DNA of 64,000 bases, taken from contig NC_007712.1 in the NCBI RefSeq assembly GCF_000010085.1, positions 744,001 to 808,000 of the forward strand. Reading direction: 5' to 3'. This DNA comes from Sodalis glossinidius str. 'morsitans'. GTDB taxonomy: Bacteria > Pseudomonadota > Gammaproteobacteria > Enterobacterales > Enterobacteriaceae. A model generated the notes under the pieces. That model saw only the letters and a list, made by a program, of their open reading frames with translations. It was not told where the DNA came from and did not search any database. Positions within the stretch are counted from its first letter, which is position 1, and every line of letters starts with the position of its first letter. The position numbers and the translations under genes are program-made. Shown here piece by piece: positions 39,553 to 51,147 of this stretch.

Positions 39553-40616
39553 CGGCAAAGACAAGGCGGTTGATGGTGATGGCGGGTGGTACCGGCGGAC
39601 ATGTGTTCCCGGGGCTGGCGGTCGCGCATCACCTGATGGCGCAGGGCTGGCAGGTCCGCTGGCTCGGCACCGCCAATCGCATGGAGGCCGATCTCGTGCC
39701 GCAGCACGGCATTGATATCGATTTTATCCGCATCAGCGGCCTGCGCGGCAAGGGATTGAAAGCGCAACTGCTGGCGCCGGTGCGCATTTGGCGCGCGCTG
39801 CGGCAGGCGCGGCGGATTATGCGCGCGTGGCGGCCGGATGTGGTGCTGGGTATGGGCGGTTATGTTTCCGGGCCCGGCGGTCTGGCGGCCTGGAGCTGCG
39901 GCATCCCGGTGGTCCTGCACGAGCAGAACGGTATCGCCGGCCTGACCAACCGCGGCCTGGCGAAAATTTCCCGCAAAGTGCTGCAGGCGTTTCCCGGTGC
40001 CTTCCCCCATGCCGACGTGGTGGGGAATCCGGTACGCGATGCGGTGCTGGCGCTGCCGGCGCCCGAAGCGCGCTTTCGCGATCGCACAGGCCCGATTCGG
40101 GTGCTGATTATCGGCGGCAGCCAGGGCGCGCGGGTGCTCAATCAGACCATGCCGGCGGTCGCCGCTCGTTTGGCGGGCATCTTGACGCTGTGGCATCAGG
40201 TAGGGAAAGGGGCGCTGGAGGAGGTTAACCGAGCTTACGCGGCGAACGGCGAGACACAGCACAAGGTGGTAGAATTTATCGACGATATGGCCGCCGCCTA
40301 CGCCTGGGCAGATGCCGTGGTCTGCCGCGCCGGGGCGCTGACGGTGAGCGAAATCGCTGCCGCCGGGCTGCCGGCCCTGTTTGTGCCGTTTATGCACAAA
40401 GATCGTCAGCAGTACTGGAACGCGCGGCTGCTGGAGCAGGCCTGCGCGGCAAAAATTATTGAGCAGCCGGCCTTTAGCGTTGAGCGGGTTAGTGACGTAC
40501 TGGCCGGCTGGGATCGGCCGACATTGCTGACCATGGCGCAACGCGCCCGGGCGGCGGCTATACCCGATGCAACGGAGCGCGTGGCGCGGGAAGTGGCGGC
40601 GGCGGTGCGCGCCTGA
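39549..40616 (+). CDS. murG: Lipid II synthase (GlcNAc transferase) MurG
   Basis: 355 residues, same as E. coli. Peripheral inner-membrane GT-B enzyme that adds GlcNAc to lipid I. Gly-rich N-terminal loop GGTGGHVFPGLAVAHHL, GMGGYVSGPGGLAAW, HEQNGIAGLTNR and the C-terminal UDP-GlcNAc site VVCRAGALTVSEIAAAGLPA are present. Overlaps ftsW by 4 bases. Intact. Confidence 0.97.
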   Translation: MTAKTRRLMVMAGGTGGHVFPGLAVAHHLMAQGWQVRWLGTANRMEADLVPQHGIDIDFIRISGLRGKGLKAQLLAPVRIWRALRQARRIMRAWRPDVVLGMGGYVSGPGGLAAWSCGIPVVLHEQNGIAGLTNRGLAKISRKVLQAFPGAFPHADVVGNPVRDAVLALPAPEARFRDRTGPIRVLIIGGSQGARVLNQTMPAVAARLAGILTLWHQVGKGALEEVNRAYAANGETQHKVVEFIDDMAAAYAWADAVVCRAGALTVSEIAAAGLPALFVPFMHKDRQQYWNARLLEQACAAKIIEQPAFSVERVSDVLAGWDRPTLLTMAQRARAAAIPDATERVAREVAAAVRA

Positions 40617-40688
40617 GCGTGCGCCGACAACACCGGACGGGCCGGGCGTGCCATCTTGAGCGTTTTTTTTGACTTAAGCGATGACACT

Positions 40689-42161
40689 GTGAATACACAA
40701 CAACTGGCTAAACTGCGAACTTTTGTCCCAGAGATGCGCCGCGTCAGGCAAATCCATTTTGTCGGCATCGGCGGTGCCGGCATGGGTGGTATCGCGGAAG
40801 TGCTGGCGAACGAGGGCTATCAAATCAGCGGCTCCGATCTGGCGCCGAACGCGGTCACGCAGCAACTGACGGACCTGGGTGCGCAAATTTATTTCAACCA
40901 CCGCCCGGAGAATATCAGTGATGCCAGCGTAGTGGTGGTGTCGAGCGCCATCGCGGCTGATAACCCGGAAATTGTGGCGGCCAAAGAGGTGCGTATTCCC
41001 GTCATTCAGCGCGCGGAAATGCTGGCGGAGCTGATGCGTTTTCGTCACGGCATCGCTATTGCCGGTACGCACGGTAAAACCACGACGACCGCGATGGTGG
41101 CCAGTATTTATGCCGAGGCCGGCCTGGATCCGACCTTCGTGAACGGCGGACTGGTGAAAGCCGCCGGCGTGCACGCCCGTCTGGGCTGCAGTCGCTACCT
41201 GATTGCCGAGGCCGACGAAAGCGACGCCTCCTTCCTGCATTTGCAGCCGATGGTGGCGATTATTACCAATATCGAAGCCGACCATATGGATACCTATCAG
41301 GGCGACTTTGAAAATCTCAAGCAGACGTTTATCAACTTTCTGCACAATCTGCCGTTTTACGGCCGTGCGGTGATGTGTATCGACGATCCGGTGATCCGCG
41401 AACTGCTGCCCCGCGTCGGGCGGCAAATCACCACTTATGGCTTCAGCGACGATGCCGATTTGCGTATCACCGATTATCGCCAGGACGGTGCGCGTGGCAG
41501 CTTTACCTTCACCCGGCAGGAAAAGGCCGATTTACGGGTGGAGCTCAACGCACCGGGTCGCCACAACGCGCTGAATGCGGTGGCGGCGATTGCGGTGGCG
41601 ACCGAAGAGGGCATCAACGACGAGAGCATTTTGCAGGCGATGCTGCAATTTCAGGGCACCGGCCGCCGCTTCGATGATTTGGGCCATTATGATTTGGTCA
41701 ACGTCAACGGCAAAACGGGCGAAGTCATGCTGGTGGACGATTACGGTCATCACCCGACCGAGGTGGACGCTACGATTAAAGCGGCGCGTGCCGGCTGGCC
41801 GGATAAGCGTCTGGTAATGGTGTTTCAGCCGCACCGCTATACGCGTACGCGAGACCTTTACGACGATTTCGCCAACGTCCTCTCCGGCGTGGATGTCCTG
41901 CTGATGCTGGATGTTTATCCCGCCGGCGAAGCGCCGATCCCCGGCGCCGACAGCCGCTCTTTGTGCCGCACTATTCGCGGCCGCGGCAAGGTGGATCCGA
42001 TTCTGGTGCCGGATATGGAGACGCTGCCCGCAACGCTGGCGCAGGTGCTGCAAGACAACGATTTGGTGCTGATGCAGGGCGCCGGTACGGTGGGCAAAAT
42101 AGCCCGTAAACTGGCTGACAGCAGGCTGCAGCCGCAGCCTGGCGAGGGACGTCATGGTTAA
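40689..42161 (+). CDS. murC: UDP-MurNAc:L-alanine ligase
   Basis: 490 residues; E. coli has 491. It adds the first stem-peptide residue, L-Ala. The start is taken as GTG at 40689 because NTQQLAKLRTFVPEMRRVR then aligns with the known N-terminus; an ATG 33 bases upstream has no family support. FVGIGGAGMGG near residue 23, P-loop IAGTHGKTTTTAM near 121, and LVDDYGHHPTEVDAT are present. In relatives ddlB follows; here ftsQ follows after 56 bases. Confidence 0.95.
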   Translation: MNTQQLAKLRTFVPEMRRVRQIHFVGIGGAGMGGIAEVLANEGYQISGSDLAPNAVTQQLTDLGAQIYFNHRPENISDASVVVVSSAIAADNPEIVAAKEVRIPVIQRAEMLAELMRFRHGIAIAGTHGKTTTTAMVASIYAEAGLDPTFVNGGLVKAAGVHARLGCSRYLIAEADESDASFLHLQPMVAIITNIEADHMDTYQGDFENLKQTFINFLHNLPFYGRAVMCIDDPVIRELLPRVGRQITTYGFSDDADLRITDYRQDGARGSFTFTRQEKADLRVELNAPGRHNALNAVAAIAVATEEGINDESILQAMLQFQGTGRRFDDLGHYDLVNVNGKTGEVMLVDDYGHHPTEVDATIKAARAGWPDKRLVMVFQPHRYTRTRDLYDDFANVLSGVDVLLMLDVYPAGEAPIPGADSRSLCRTIRGRGKVDPILVPDMETLPATLAQVLQDNDLVLMQGAGTVGKIARKLADSRLQPQPGEGRHG

Positions 42162-42217
42162 ACGGCTTGATTTTCAGCGGTATGCGCCGACGGTCGCCGC
42201 GGCGGGAGCGGCCTGAC

Positions 42218-43054
42218 ATGTCGCAGGCGGCGATAAACGTACGCAACCGTGAGACAGAGAGAGCCGCTGCGGGACGCAGCAACGGCGGCCAGCTCGCGGG
42301 TCTGATCTTCCTGCTGATGGTGCTCGGCACCATCGTCTGGGGAGGTTGGATGGTCGTGGGCTGGATGAAAGATGCCCATCGTTTACCGCTGTCCCGGCTG
42401 GTGGTGACCGGATATCGTCATTACACCACCAATGACGATATCCGCCAGGCGATTCTGGCGCTGGGAGCGCCCGGCACCTTTATGACGCAGGACGTTAACG
42501 TTATTCAGCAGCAAATTGAACGCATGCCGTGGATAAAGCAGGTCAGCGTGCGTAAACAGTGGCCGGACGAGTTGAAAATCCACCTGGTGGAATATGTGCC
42601 GGTGGTGCGCTGGAACGATCAACATCTGCTTGACGGCAGCGGCAAGGTATTCAGCGCGCCGGCGGAGCGTATCGGCAATCAGCCCATGCCGATGCTTTAT
42701 GGCCCGGAGGGCAGCGAGCAAGACGTGCTGAGCGGCTATCGCACCATGAACGCGGTGCTGACGGCGGCCAAGTTTCAGCTCAAGGCGGTTAGCATGAGCG
42801 CCCGCCATTCGTGGCAGTTGACGTTACGGGACGATACCCGGCTGGAACTGGGCCGGGACGACAGAGCCAGGCGCCTGCAGCGCTTTATCGGGATTTATCC
42901 GGTTCTTCTCCAGCAGGCCCGGAACGATAATAAGCGCATCAGCTATGTGGATCTGCGCTATGACTCGGGCTTGGCCGTCGGTTGGGCAGCGGCCTATATC
43001 GAACCGGAAAATAGTAATCAGCAACAGATTCAGGCACAGGCAGAACAACAATGA
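42218..43054 (+). CDS. ftsQ: Cell division protein FtsQ
   Basis: 278 residues; E. coli has 276. Bitopic divisome scaffold that recruits FtsLB. The ATG at 42218 gives MSQAAINVRNRE, matching the family; an ATG 51 bases earlier lies against the murC stop and is unlikely. One membrane segment (about 27-48), then the POTRA domain (LPLSRLVVTGYRHYTTNDDI) and beta domain with WPDELKIHLVEYVPVVRW. It ends in a 4-base overlap with ftsA. The promoters that lie inside ddlB in E. coli cannot be here. Confidence 0.95.
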   Translation: MSQAAINVRNRETERAAAGRSNGGQLAGLIFLLMVLGTIVWGGWMVVGWMKDAHRLPLSRLVVTGYRHYTTNDDIRQAILALGAPGTFMTQDVNVIQQQIERMPWIKQVSVRKQWPDELKIHLVEYVPVVRWNDQHLLDGSGKVFSAPAERIGNQPMPMLYGPEGSEQDVLSGYRTMNAVLTAAKFQLKAVSMSARHSWQLTLRDDTRLELGRDDRARRLQRFIGIYPVLLQQARNDNKRISYVDLRYDSGLAVGWAAAYIEPENSNQQQIQAQAEQQ

Positions 43055-44307
43055 TCAAGGCGACGGACAGAAAACTGGTAGTAGGACTGGAGATCGGCAC
43101 GGCCAAGGTGGCCGCGCTGGTAGGGGAGGTGCTGCCCGATGGTATGGTGAATATCATCGGTGTCGGCAGTTGCCCGTCGCGCGGCATGGACAAGGGTGGC
43201 GTTAACGATCTGGAATCGGTCGTGAAATGCGTTCAGCGCGCTATTGATCAGGCGGAGCTGATGGCGGACTGCCAGATCTCCTCGGTGTATCTTGCCCTGT
43301 CCGGCAAACATATTAGCTGCCAGAATGAAATTGGCATGGTACCGATTTCCGAAGAAGAAGTGACCCAGGAAGACGTGGAGAATGTGGTGCATACCGCCAA
43401 ATCGGTGCGTGTACGCGATGAGCACCGTATTTTGCACGTCATTCCGCAGGATTATGCGATTGACTATCAGGAAGGAATAAAAAACCCGGTTGGCCTGTCC
43501 GGCGTACGCATGCAGGCCAAGGTCCACCTGATTACCTGCCATAATGATATGGCGAAGAACATTGTCAAAGCGGTTGAACGTTGCGGGCTGAAAGTTGACC
43601 AACTTATTTTCGCCGGTTTGGCGTCAAGTTACGCGGTTCTGACCGAAGATGAACGCGAACTGGGAGTGTGCGTGGTCGACATCGGCGGCGGCACCATGGA
43701 CATGGCGGTGTATACCGCCGGCGCACTGCGCCATACCAAGGTGATTCCCTACGCCGGCAATGTGGTCACCAGCGACATCGCCTACGCCTTCGGCACGCCG
43801 CCCACCGACGCCGAGGCGATCAAAGTCCGCCACGGCTGTGCGCTGGGCGCGGTGGTCAGCAAGGACGAGAGCGTTGAGGTACCGAGCGTCGGCGGCCGGC
43901 CGCCGCGCAGCCTGCAGCGCCAGACCCTGGCTGAGGTGATCGAGCCGCGTTACACTGAGCTGCTTAATCTGGTCAACGACGAGATTTTGCAACTGCAGGA
44001 GCAACTGCGGGCGCAGGGAGTGAAGCACCATCTGGCCGCCGGCATCGTCCTGACCGGCGGCGCGGCGCAAATCGATGGTTTGGCGGCGTGCGCGCAGAGG
44101 GTATTTCATACCCAGGTGCGTATTGGCCAGCCGCTGAATATCACCGGCCTGACGGATTATGCGCAGGCGCCCTATTATTCTACCGCCGTGGGGCTGCTGC
44201 ATTACGGTAAAGAGTCACATTTAAGCGGCGAAGTAGACGTGGAAAAAAGAACGTCGGTCAGCACATGGTTCAAGCGGTTCAGCGGCTGGCTGCGAAAAGA
44301 ATTTTAA
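43051..44307 (+). CDS. ftsA: Divisome actin-like protein FtsA
   Basis: 418 residues; E. coli has 420. Tethers FtsZ to the inner membrane and signals to FtsQLB/FtsWI. Actin-fold phosphate motifs VGLEIGTAKVAALVGE and CVVDIGGGTMDMAV, the 1C subdomain (about 85-165), and the C-terminal amphipathic membrane-targeting helix (STWFKRFSGWLRKEF) are all present. Overlaps ftsQ by 4 bases. Intact. Confidence 0.97.
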   Translation: MIKATDRKLVVGLEIGTAKVAALVGEVLPDGMVNIIGVGSCPSRGMDKGGVNDLESVVKCVQRAIDQAELMADCQISSVYLALSGKHISCQNEIGMVPISEEEVTQEDVENVVHTAKSVRVRDEHRILHVIPQDYAIDYQEGIKNPVGLSGVRMQAKVHLITCHNDMAKNIVKAVERCGLKVDQLIFAGLASSYAVLTEDERELGVCVVDIGGGTMDMAVYTAGALRHTKVIPYAGNVVTSDIAYAFGTPPTDAEAIKVRHGCALGAVVSKDESVEVPSVGGRPPRSLQRQTLAEVIEPRYTELLNLVNDEILQLQEQLRAQGVKHHLAAGIVLTGGAAQIDGLAACAQRVFHTQVRIGQPLNITGLTDYAQAPYYSTAVGLLHYGKESHLSGEVDVEKRTSVSTWFKRFSGWLRKEF

Positions 44308-44379
44308 CGATTTTCAAGACGGAACCCGGCTGTGCAGGCGGCCGATTCCGAAGCGACAGGCACAAAACGGAGAGAAATT

Positions 44380-45540
44380 ATGTTTGAACCTATGGAATTA
44401 ACCAACGACGCGGTGATTAAAGTCATCGGCGTCGGCGGCGGTGGCGGCAACGCCGTCGAGCATATGGTGCGAGAGCGCATCGAAGGCGTGGACTTCTTCG
44501 CGGTGAATACCGATGCTCAGGCATTGCGTAAGACGGCGGTGGGCCAGACTATTCAAATCGGCAGCGGCATTACCAAAGGGCTAGGGGCCGGCGCCAATCC
44601 CGAAGTGGGCCGCCACTCCGCCGAAGAGGACCGCGAAGCGCTGCGGGCCGCGCTTGAAGGAGCCGATATGGTGTTCATCGCCGCCGGTATGGGCGGTGGT
44701 ACCGGTACCGGCGCTGCGCCGGTTGTCGCGGAAGTCGCCAAGGATCTGGGTATCCTGACCGTGGCTGTGGTCACCAAGCCCTTTAATTTTGAGGGCAAAA
44801 AACGTATGGCGTTCGCCGAGCAGGGCATTGCTGAACTCTCCAAGCATGTCGACTCGCTTATCACCATCCCCAACGACAAGCTGCTGAAAGTCCTGGGACG
44901 CGGTATTTCGCTGCTTGACGCGTTTGGCGCCGCCAACGATGTATTGAAAGGCGCGGTGCAGGGTATTGCCGAGCTTATCACCCGCCCGGGGCTGATGAAC
45001 GTCGACTTTGCCGACGTGCGCACCGTAATGTCTGAAATGGGCTATGCCATGATGGGTTCCGGCGTTGCCTGCGGCGAAGATCGCGCGGAAGAAGCGGCGG
45101 AAATGGCCATTTCCAGTCCGTTGCTGGAAGATATCGATCTGTCCGGCGCCCGTGGGGTTCTGGTCAACATTACCGCGGGCTTCGACCTGCGTCTGGACGA
45201 GTTTGAAACCGTGGGTAACACCATCCGCGCTTTTGCCTCCGACAACGCCACGGTCGTCATCGGTACCTCGCTGGATCCGGATATGAACGACGAACTGCGC
45301 GTTACCGTGGTCGCGACCGGCATCGGTATGGACAAACGGCCGGAAATAACGCTGGTGACCAATAAGCAGAGCAGCCAGCGGGTGATGGATAACCTCTATC
45401 GCGATCACGCCGCGGGCATGTCTTCGCTCAATCAGGAGCAGAAAACGGCGGCCAAGGCGGTCAATGAGCAAAACGCCCAGGGGAGTAAGGAACCCGACTA
45501 CCTGGATATTCCGGCATTCTTGCGTAAACAGGCGGATTAA
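44380..45540 (+). CDS. ftsZ: Cell division GTPase FtsZ
   Basis: 386 residues; E. coli has 383. Tubulin homologue forming the Z ring. The ATG at 44380 gives MFEPMELTNDAVIKVIGVGG; an upstream in-frame ATG at 44332 has no support. The GTP-binding signature GGGTGTGAAPVVAEVAK is near residue 104 and the T7 loop NVDFADVRTVM near 207. The conserved C-terminal peptide PDYLDIPAFLRKQAD for FtsA/ZipA contact is intact. Confidence 0.97.
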   Translation: MFEPMELTNDAVIKVIGVGGGGGNAVEHMVRERIEGVDFFAVNTDAQALRKTAVGQTIQIGSGITKGLGAGANPEVGRHSAEEDREALRAALEGADMVFIAAGMGGGTGTGAAPVVAEVAKDLGILTVAVVTKPFNFEGKKRMAFAEQGIAELSKHVDSLITIPNDKLLKVLGRGISLLDAFGAANDVLKGAVQGIAELITRPGLMNVDFADVRTVMSEMGYAMMGSGVACGEDRAEEAAEMAISSPLLEDIDLSGARGVLVNITAGFDLRLDEFETVGNTIRAFASDNATVVIGTSLDPDMNDELRVTVVATGIGMDKRPEITLVTNKQSSQRVMDNLYRDHAAGMSSLNQEQKTAAKAVNEQNAQGSKEPDYLDIPAFLRKQAD

Positions 45541-45569
45541 ACCGTGCAGTTTTGGGAAACGCCGCTCTT

Positions 45570-45604
45570 TGTGCTAAACTGGCCCACCCACTCTTATCTA
45601 TACT
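45570..45604 (+). promoter_or_regulatory. Candidate lpxC promoter
   Basis: TATACT (45599-45604) lies 43 bases before the lpxC ATG. The upstream TTGTGCTAAACTGGCCCA resembles the conserved sequence before E. coli lpxC. The -35 is poor. Confidence 0.4.
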
Positions 45605-45646
45605 GTGTGGAGTAGGCGGCATGGTTAAACATTGCGAGAGAAACAG

Positions 45647-46564
45647 ATGATCAAACAGCGGACATTGAAACGTATCGTGCAGGCCACCGGTGTGGGGTTA
45701 CATACCGGCAAAAAGGTCACACTGACACTACGCCCTGCATCGGCAAACACCGGGGTCATCTATCGTCGAACCGATTTGAACCCGCCGGTAGATTTTCCCG
45801 CTGACGCCAAGTCGGTGCGCGACACCATGCTTTGCACCTGTCTGGTGAACGAGCATGATGTGCGTATTTCCACCGTAGAGCACCTGAACGCGGCGCTGGC
45901 GGGATTGGGAATCGACAACATCATCGTTGAAGTGGATGCGCCTGAAATCCCGATCATGGACGGCAGCGCCAGCCCCTTCGTCTACCTGCTGCTGGATGCC
46001 GGCATTGAGGAGCTTAACAGTGCCAAAAAATTCCTGCGTCTGAAACAGGCGGTGCGCGTCGAGGATGGGGATAAATGGGCCGAGCTTGCGCCGTATAACG
46101 GCTTTACGCTCGATTTCACCATCGACTTCAAACATCCCGCGATTGATGCCAGCTCGCAACGTTATTTCCTGAACTTCTCCGCGGAGTCGTTCGTTCGCCA
46201 GATAAGCCGTGCGCGCACCTTTGGCTTCATGCGTGATATTGAGTACCTGCAATCTCGCGGCCTGGCGCTTGGCGGCAGTTTCGACTGCGCTATCGTGGTC
46301 GATGACTACCGGGTGCTGAACGAAGACGGCCTGCGCTTTGAAGATGAGTTCGTCCGCCACAAAATGCTCGACGCCATCGGCGACCTATTCATGTTCGGTC
46401 ACAACATCATCGGCGCGTTTACTGCCTTCAAATCCGGCCACGCCATGAATAACAAGCTGCTGCAGGCGGTACTGGCGCGTCAGGAAGCCTGGGAACTGGT
46501 GACCTTCGAGGATGAGGCTAAACTGCCGCTGGCGTTCAAAGCCCCTTCCTTCGTTATGGTCTGA
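45647..46564 (+). CDS. lpxC: UDP-3-O-acyl-GlcNAc deacetylase
   Basis: 305 residues, the E. coli length. Zinc enzyme for the first committed step of lipid A synthesis. The ATG at 45647 gives MIKQRTLKRIVQATGVGLHTG. Zinc ligands are visible in STVEHLNAALAG (His near 79) and RHKMLDAIGDL (His and Asp near 238-242), with the general acid His in MFGHNIIGAF. The C-terminal segment that makes LpxC an FtsH substrate (LPLAFKAPSFVMV) resembles the E. coli tail. Last gene of the cluster. Confidence 0.96.
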   Translation: MIKQRTLKRIVQATGVGLHTGKKVTLTLRPASANTGVIYRRTDLNPPVDFPADAKSVRDTMLCTCLVNEHDVRISTVEHLNAALAGLGIDNIIVEVDAPEIPIMDGSASPFVYLLLDAGIEELNSAKKFLRLKQAVRVEDGDKWAELAPYNGFTLDFTIDFKHPAIDASSQRYFLNFSAESFVRQISRARTFGFMRDIEYLQSRGLALGGSFDCAIVVDDYRVLNEDGLRFEDEFVRHKMLDAIGDLFMFGHNIIGAFTAFKSGHAMNNKLLQAVLARQEAWELVTFEDEAKLPLAFKAPSFVMV

Positions 46565-46634
46565 ACGAGGTCGCGGTGACGCAGTGTTATTGCGGCGTTC
46601 CGGCTTGTCGTCGGCAGGGTTAACCTTCTGGCGT

Positions 46635-47162
46635 CTATTTCCCGCGACGGGTGGGGTTGGCACTCTCTCCGGCCAGCTCCGCCAGTCGTTCCAGCGCGTT
46701 CTTTAATTTTCCTTCGCTGCGCGCCGCTACATGGCGAATAGACGCCGCGCTCTGTACGCTCAAATGCCGTGGCTTTTCCCCCAGCGGCCGGTCAGGTTGC
46801 CGGCCGCTGTCGTTATTTTGCGCATTCAACTCCTGTTTTCTCGCCAGGCCAGGGTTAATCCTGATGTCGATAGACGACAATGATGGTAGAATCTGCGCTC
46901 TTAACGCAGACAATAATTGAGGTTGTTCATAGCGTAACCGCATCTTCCAGCTGGCATTAGCGGTTTCCAGTACCAGCACTCCCTGGCGGACGTTGGCGAC
47001 ACGGCACCAGGGGCGCAGCGGTGTCGGCAACAGCGCATTGACCGCGCGGTTGAGCTTCAGCAGCAGGATGGCACGCTGCTGAATCTTTGACAGGGACACG
47101 CGGCCCGTTTCGGCGGCGTCGCCAAATAGGCTGTCGATGGGATGTGGACGACTATCGCGCAT
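46635..47162 (-). CDS. dciA: DciA-type DUF721 protein
   Basis: 175 residues. The first 110 or so form the DUF721 (DciA) fold: IQQRAILLLKLNRAVNALLP, PWCRVANVRQGVLVLETANA and SWKMRLRYEQPQLLSALR. The rest is polar, Arg/Asn-rich and probably disordered. In many bacteria DciA loads the replicative helicase DnaB; E. coli uses DnaC instead and lacks this gene. Related enterics keep it beside secM, so it may be an ancestral leftover with another or accessory role. Divergent from secM and convergent with lpxC. Confidence 0.75.
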   Translation of the reverse strand: MRDSRPHPIDSLFGDAAETGRVSLSKIQQRAILLLKLNRAVNALLPTPLRPWCRVANVRQGVLVLETANASWKMRLRYEQPQLLSALRAQILPSLSSIDIRINPGLARKQELNAQNNDSGRQPDRPLGEKPRHLSVQSAASIRHVAARSEGKLKNALERLAELAGESANPTRRGK

Positions 47163-47194
47163 AACAACACTCCGGCGGAAGACATTATCGGGTA

Positions 47195-47698
47195 ATGGGT
47201 ATTCTAAATCGTTGGCGACAAATTGGCAGACGTTATTTCTGGCCGCATCTCCTGTTGGGGATTGTTGCGGCCGGCTTTGGCGTGCCTTTGTTGCCAGGCG
47301 GCGGCCAGGAGATGTTGTACCAGGCCGACAATTGCCCCAGTCTCAGCCGGCAAAGTGCCTTTCAGGCCGGCTTCAGCCAGCTGGCACGGCTGAAAGATGT
47401 CCCGTGTCGCACCACCTACGCTGTTGACTACTGGCATCAGCATGCCATACGTACCGTCATCCGTCATCTCTCCATTGCCTGGGCCCCCGCGCCGTTGCCC
47501 GAGGCCGTCGCGCCGCTGCGCGTGCAGCATCAGGTACTGCTGACCACGCTGGGTCTGTTGCTCAACCGCGAAGCGCGGCCGCCGGTGCTGGTCCGCCGGC
47601 TGCGGTCAACGGGCCACGTCGCTTTCATCGACAACCGTAGCGGCATTCGTCTGACGCAGCAGCAGGGAATACGCGCCGGCCCGCACGCCGCCGTCTGA
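47195..47698 (+). CDS. secM: SecA translation regulator SecM, divergent arrest motif
   Basis: 167 residues; E. coli has 170. Secreted monitor of export activity whose nascent chain arrests the ribosome to expose the secA ribosome site. N-terminal ILNRWRQIGRRYFWPHLLLG and central YAVDYWHQHAIRTVIRHLS match the family. The end carries GIRAGP (residues 158-163) with the key Arg, Gly and Pro. The upstream residues equivalent to Phe150, Trp155 and Ile156 of E. coli are Asn147, Arg152 and Leu153. No clear AxA signal cleavage site is visible. Placement 77 bases before secA fixes identity; arrest ability is uncertain. Confidence 0.88.
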   Translation: MGILNRWRQIGRRYFWPHLLLGIVAAGFGVPLLPGGGQEMLYQADNCPSLSRQSAFQAGFSQLARLKDVPCRTTYAVDYWHQHAIRTVIRHLSIAWAPAPLPEAVAPLRVQHQVLLTTLGLLLNREARPPVLVRRLRSTGHVAFIDNRSGIRLTQQQGIRAGPHAAV

Positions 47699-47775
47699 CG
47701 CTGAAGGACCGTAACTTTTCCGCAAACGACTTTTTGGCCGCTGATGGACGGGGCCGTGATGAGATGTGACTAACT

Positions 47776-50484
<2,709 letters not shown>

Positions 50485-50518
50485 TGATGGCATCCCGCGG
50501 TCAATAGTCGCACATCAT

Positions 50519-50539
50519 GCCCGGTTCGCCGGGCGTTTT
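50519..50539 (+). terminator. Terminator-like hairpin after secA
   Basis: GCCCGG/CCGGGC around a TTCG tetraloop (50519-50534), followed by GTTTT. Short T tract but a very stable stem between secA and mutT. Confidence 0.7.
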
Positions 50540-50614
50540 AGTGAAAACGTGTTACACTTTTTCTAGGGCACGCGGCCTGGCTGTGCGGGACAACGTGAAG
50601 GAGCGCTGACAGCT

Positions 50615-51004
50615 ATGACGATACGAACCATTGCGGTGGGCATCATTCGTAACGCCCGGCGGGAGATCTTTATCGCCCGCCGCCCGGCGGACGTGCACAT
50701 GGGAGGATTTTGGGAGTTTCCAGGCGGTAAGGTGGAGCCTGGAGAGACCCCCGAGCAGGCGCTGTATCGCGAATTGCGTGAAGAGACCGGCATTGACGTC
50801 GAGCGTGCCCAACTGCTGGCGACCACCCAGCATGCTTTCGCCGAGCGGCAGTTGGCGTTTTATTTCTATCTGGTGGAGCAGTGGCGCGGCACGCCCTGCG
50901 GCAACGAGGGACAGCCGGTGCGCTGGTGCCCGCAGCAGGCGCTGCGTGCGGATGAGTTTCCGCCAGCCAACGCGGCCATAATCCGCCAACTGACGGCGGA
51001 CTAG
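50615..51004 (+). CDS. mutT: 8-oxo-dGTP diphosphatase
   Basis: 129 residues, as in E. coli. It removes oxidised dGTP from the nucleotide pool and prevents A:T to C:G changes. The Nudix box is complete, GGKVEPGETPEQALYRELRE followed by ETGI, near residues 37-60. A GAAGGAG site lies 14 bases before the ATG. Intact, a repair gene kept although polB nearby is lost. Confidence 0.96.
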   Translation: MTIRTIAVGIIRNARREIFIARRPADVHMGGFWEFPGGKVEPGETPEQALYRELREETGIDVERAQLLATTQHAFAERQLAFYFYLVEQWRGTPCGNEGQPVRWCPQQALRADEFPPANAAIIRQLTAD

Positions 51005-51019
51005 AAGCGCGCGTGGGGA

Positions 51020-51051
51020 CAGCTGTTAGCGCACCATGCCGCTAACAGCTG
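51020..51051. terminator. Perfect 12-bp hairpin between convergent mutT and yacG
   Basis: CAGCTGTTAGCG (51020-51031) pairs with CGCTAACAGCTG-type arm (51040-51051) across an 8-base loop. It lies 16 bases after the mutT stop and about 100 bases beyond the yacG stop. Neither strand has a T tract, so a bidirectional terminator or RNA-end stabiliser is only a guess. Confidence 0.5.
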
Positions 51052-51147
51052 GCGGGGATAACCAAGGTAAGGTGAAAGTCTGGCGCGGCATCGGGGGTGA
51101 AGCGTGTCGCCTGCGACGGCAGATATAGCGCCGCCGGTGCATTCCTC

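Noticed and set aside
42150..42217. ATG at 42154 and nearby sequence as a leftover ddlB start
   Set aside because: The short peptide it encodes does not resemble the DdlB N-terminus; I could see no ddlB remnant.
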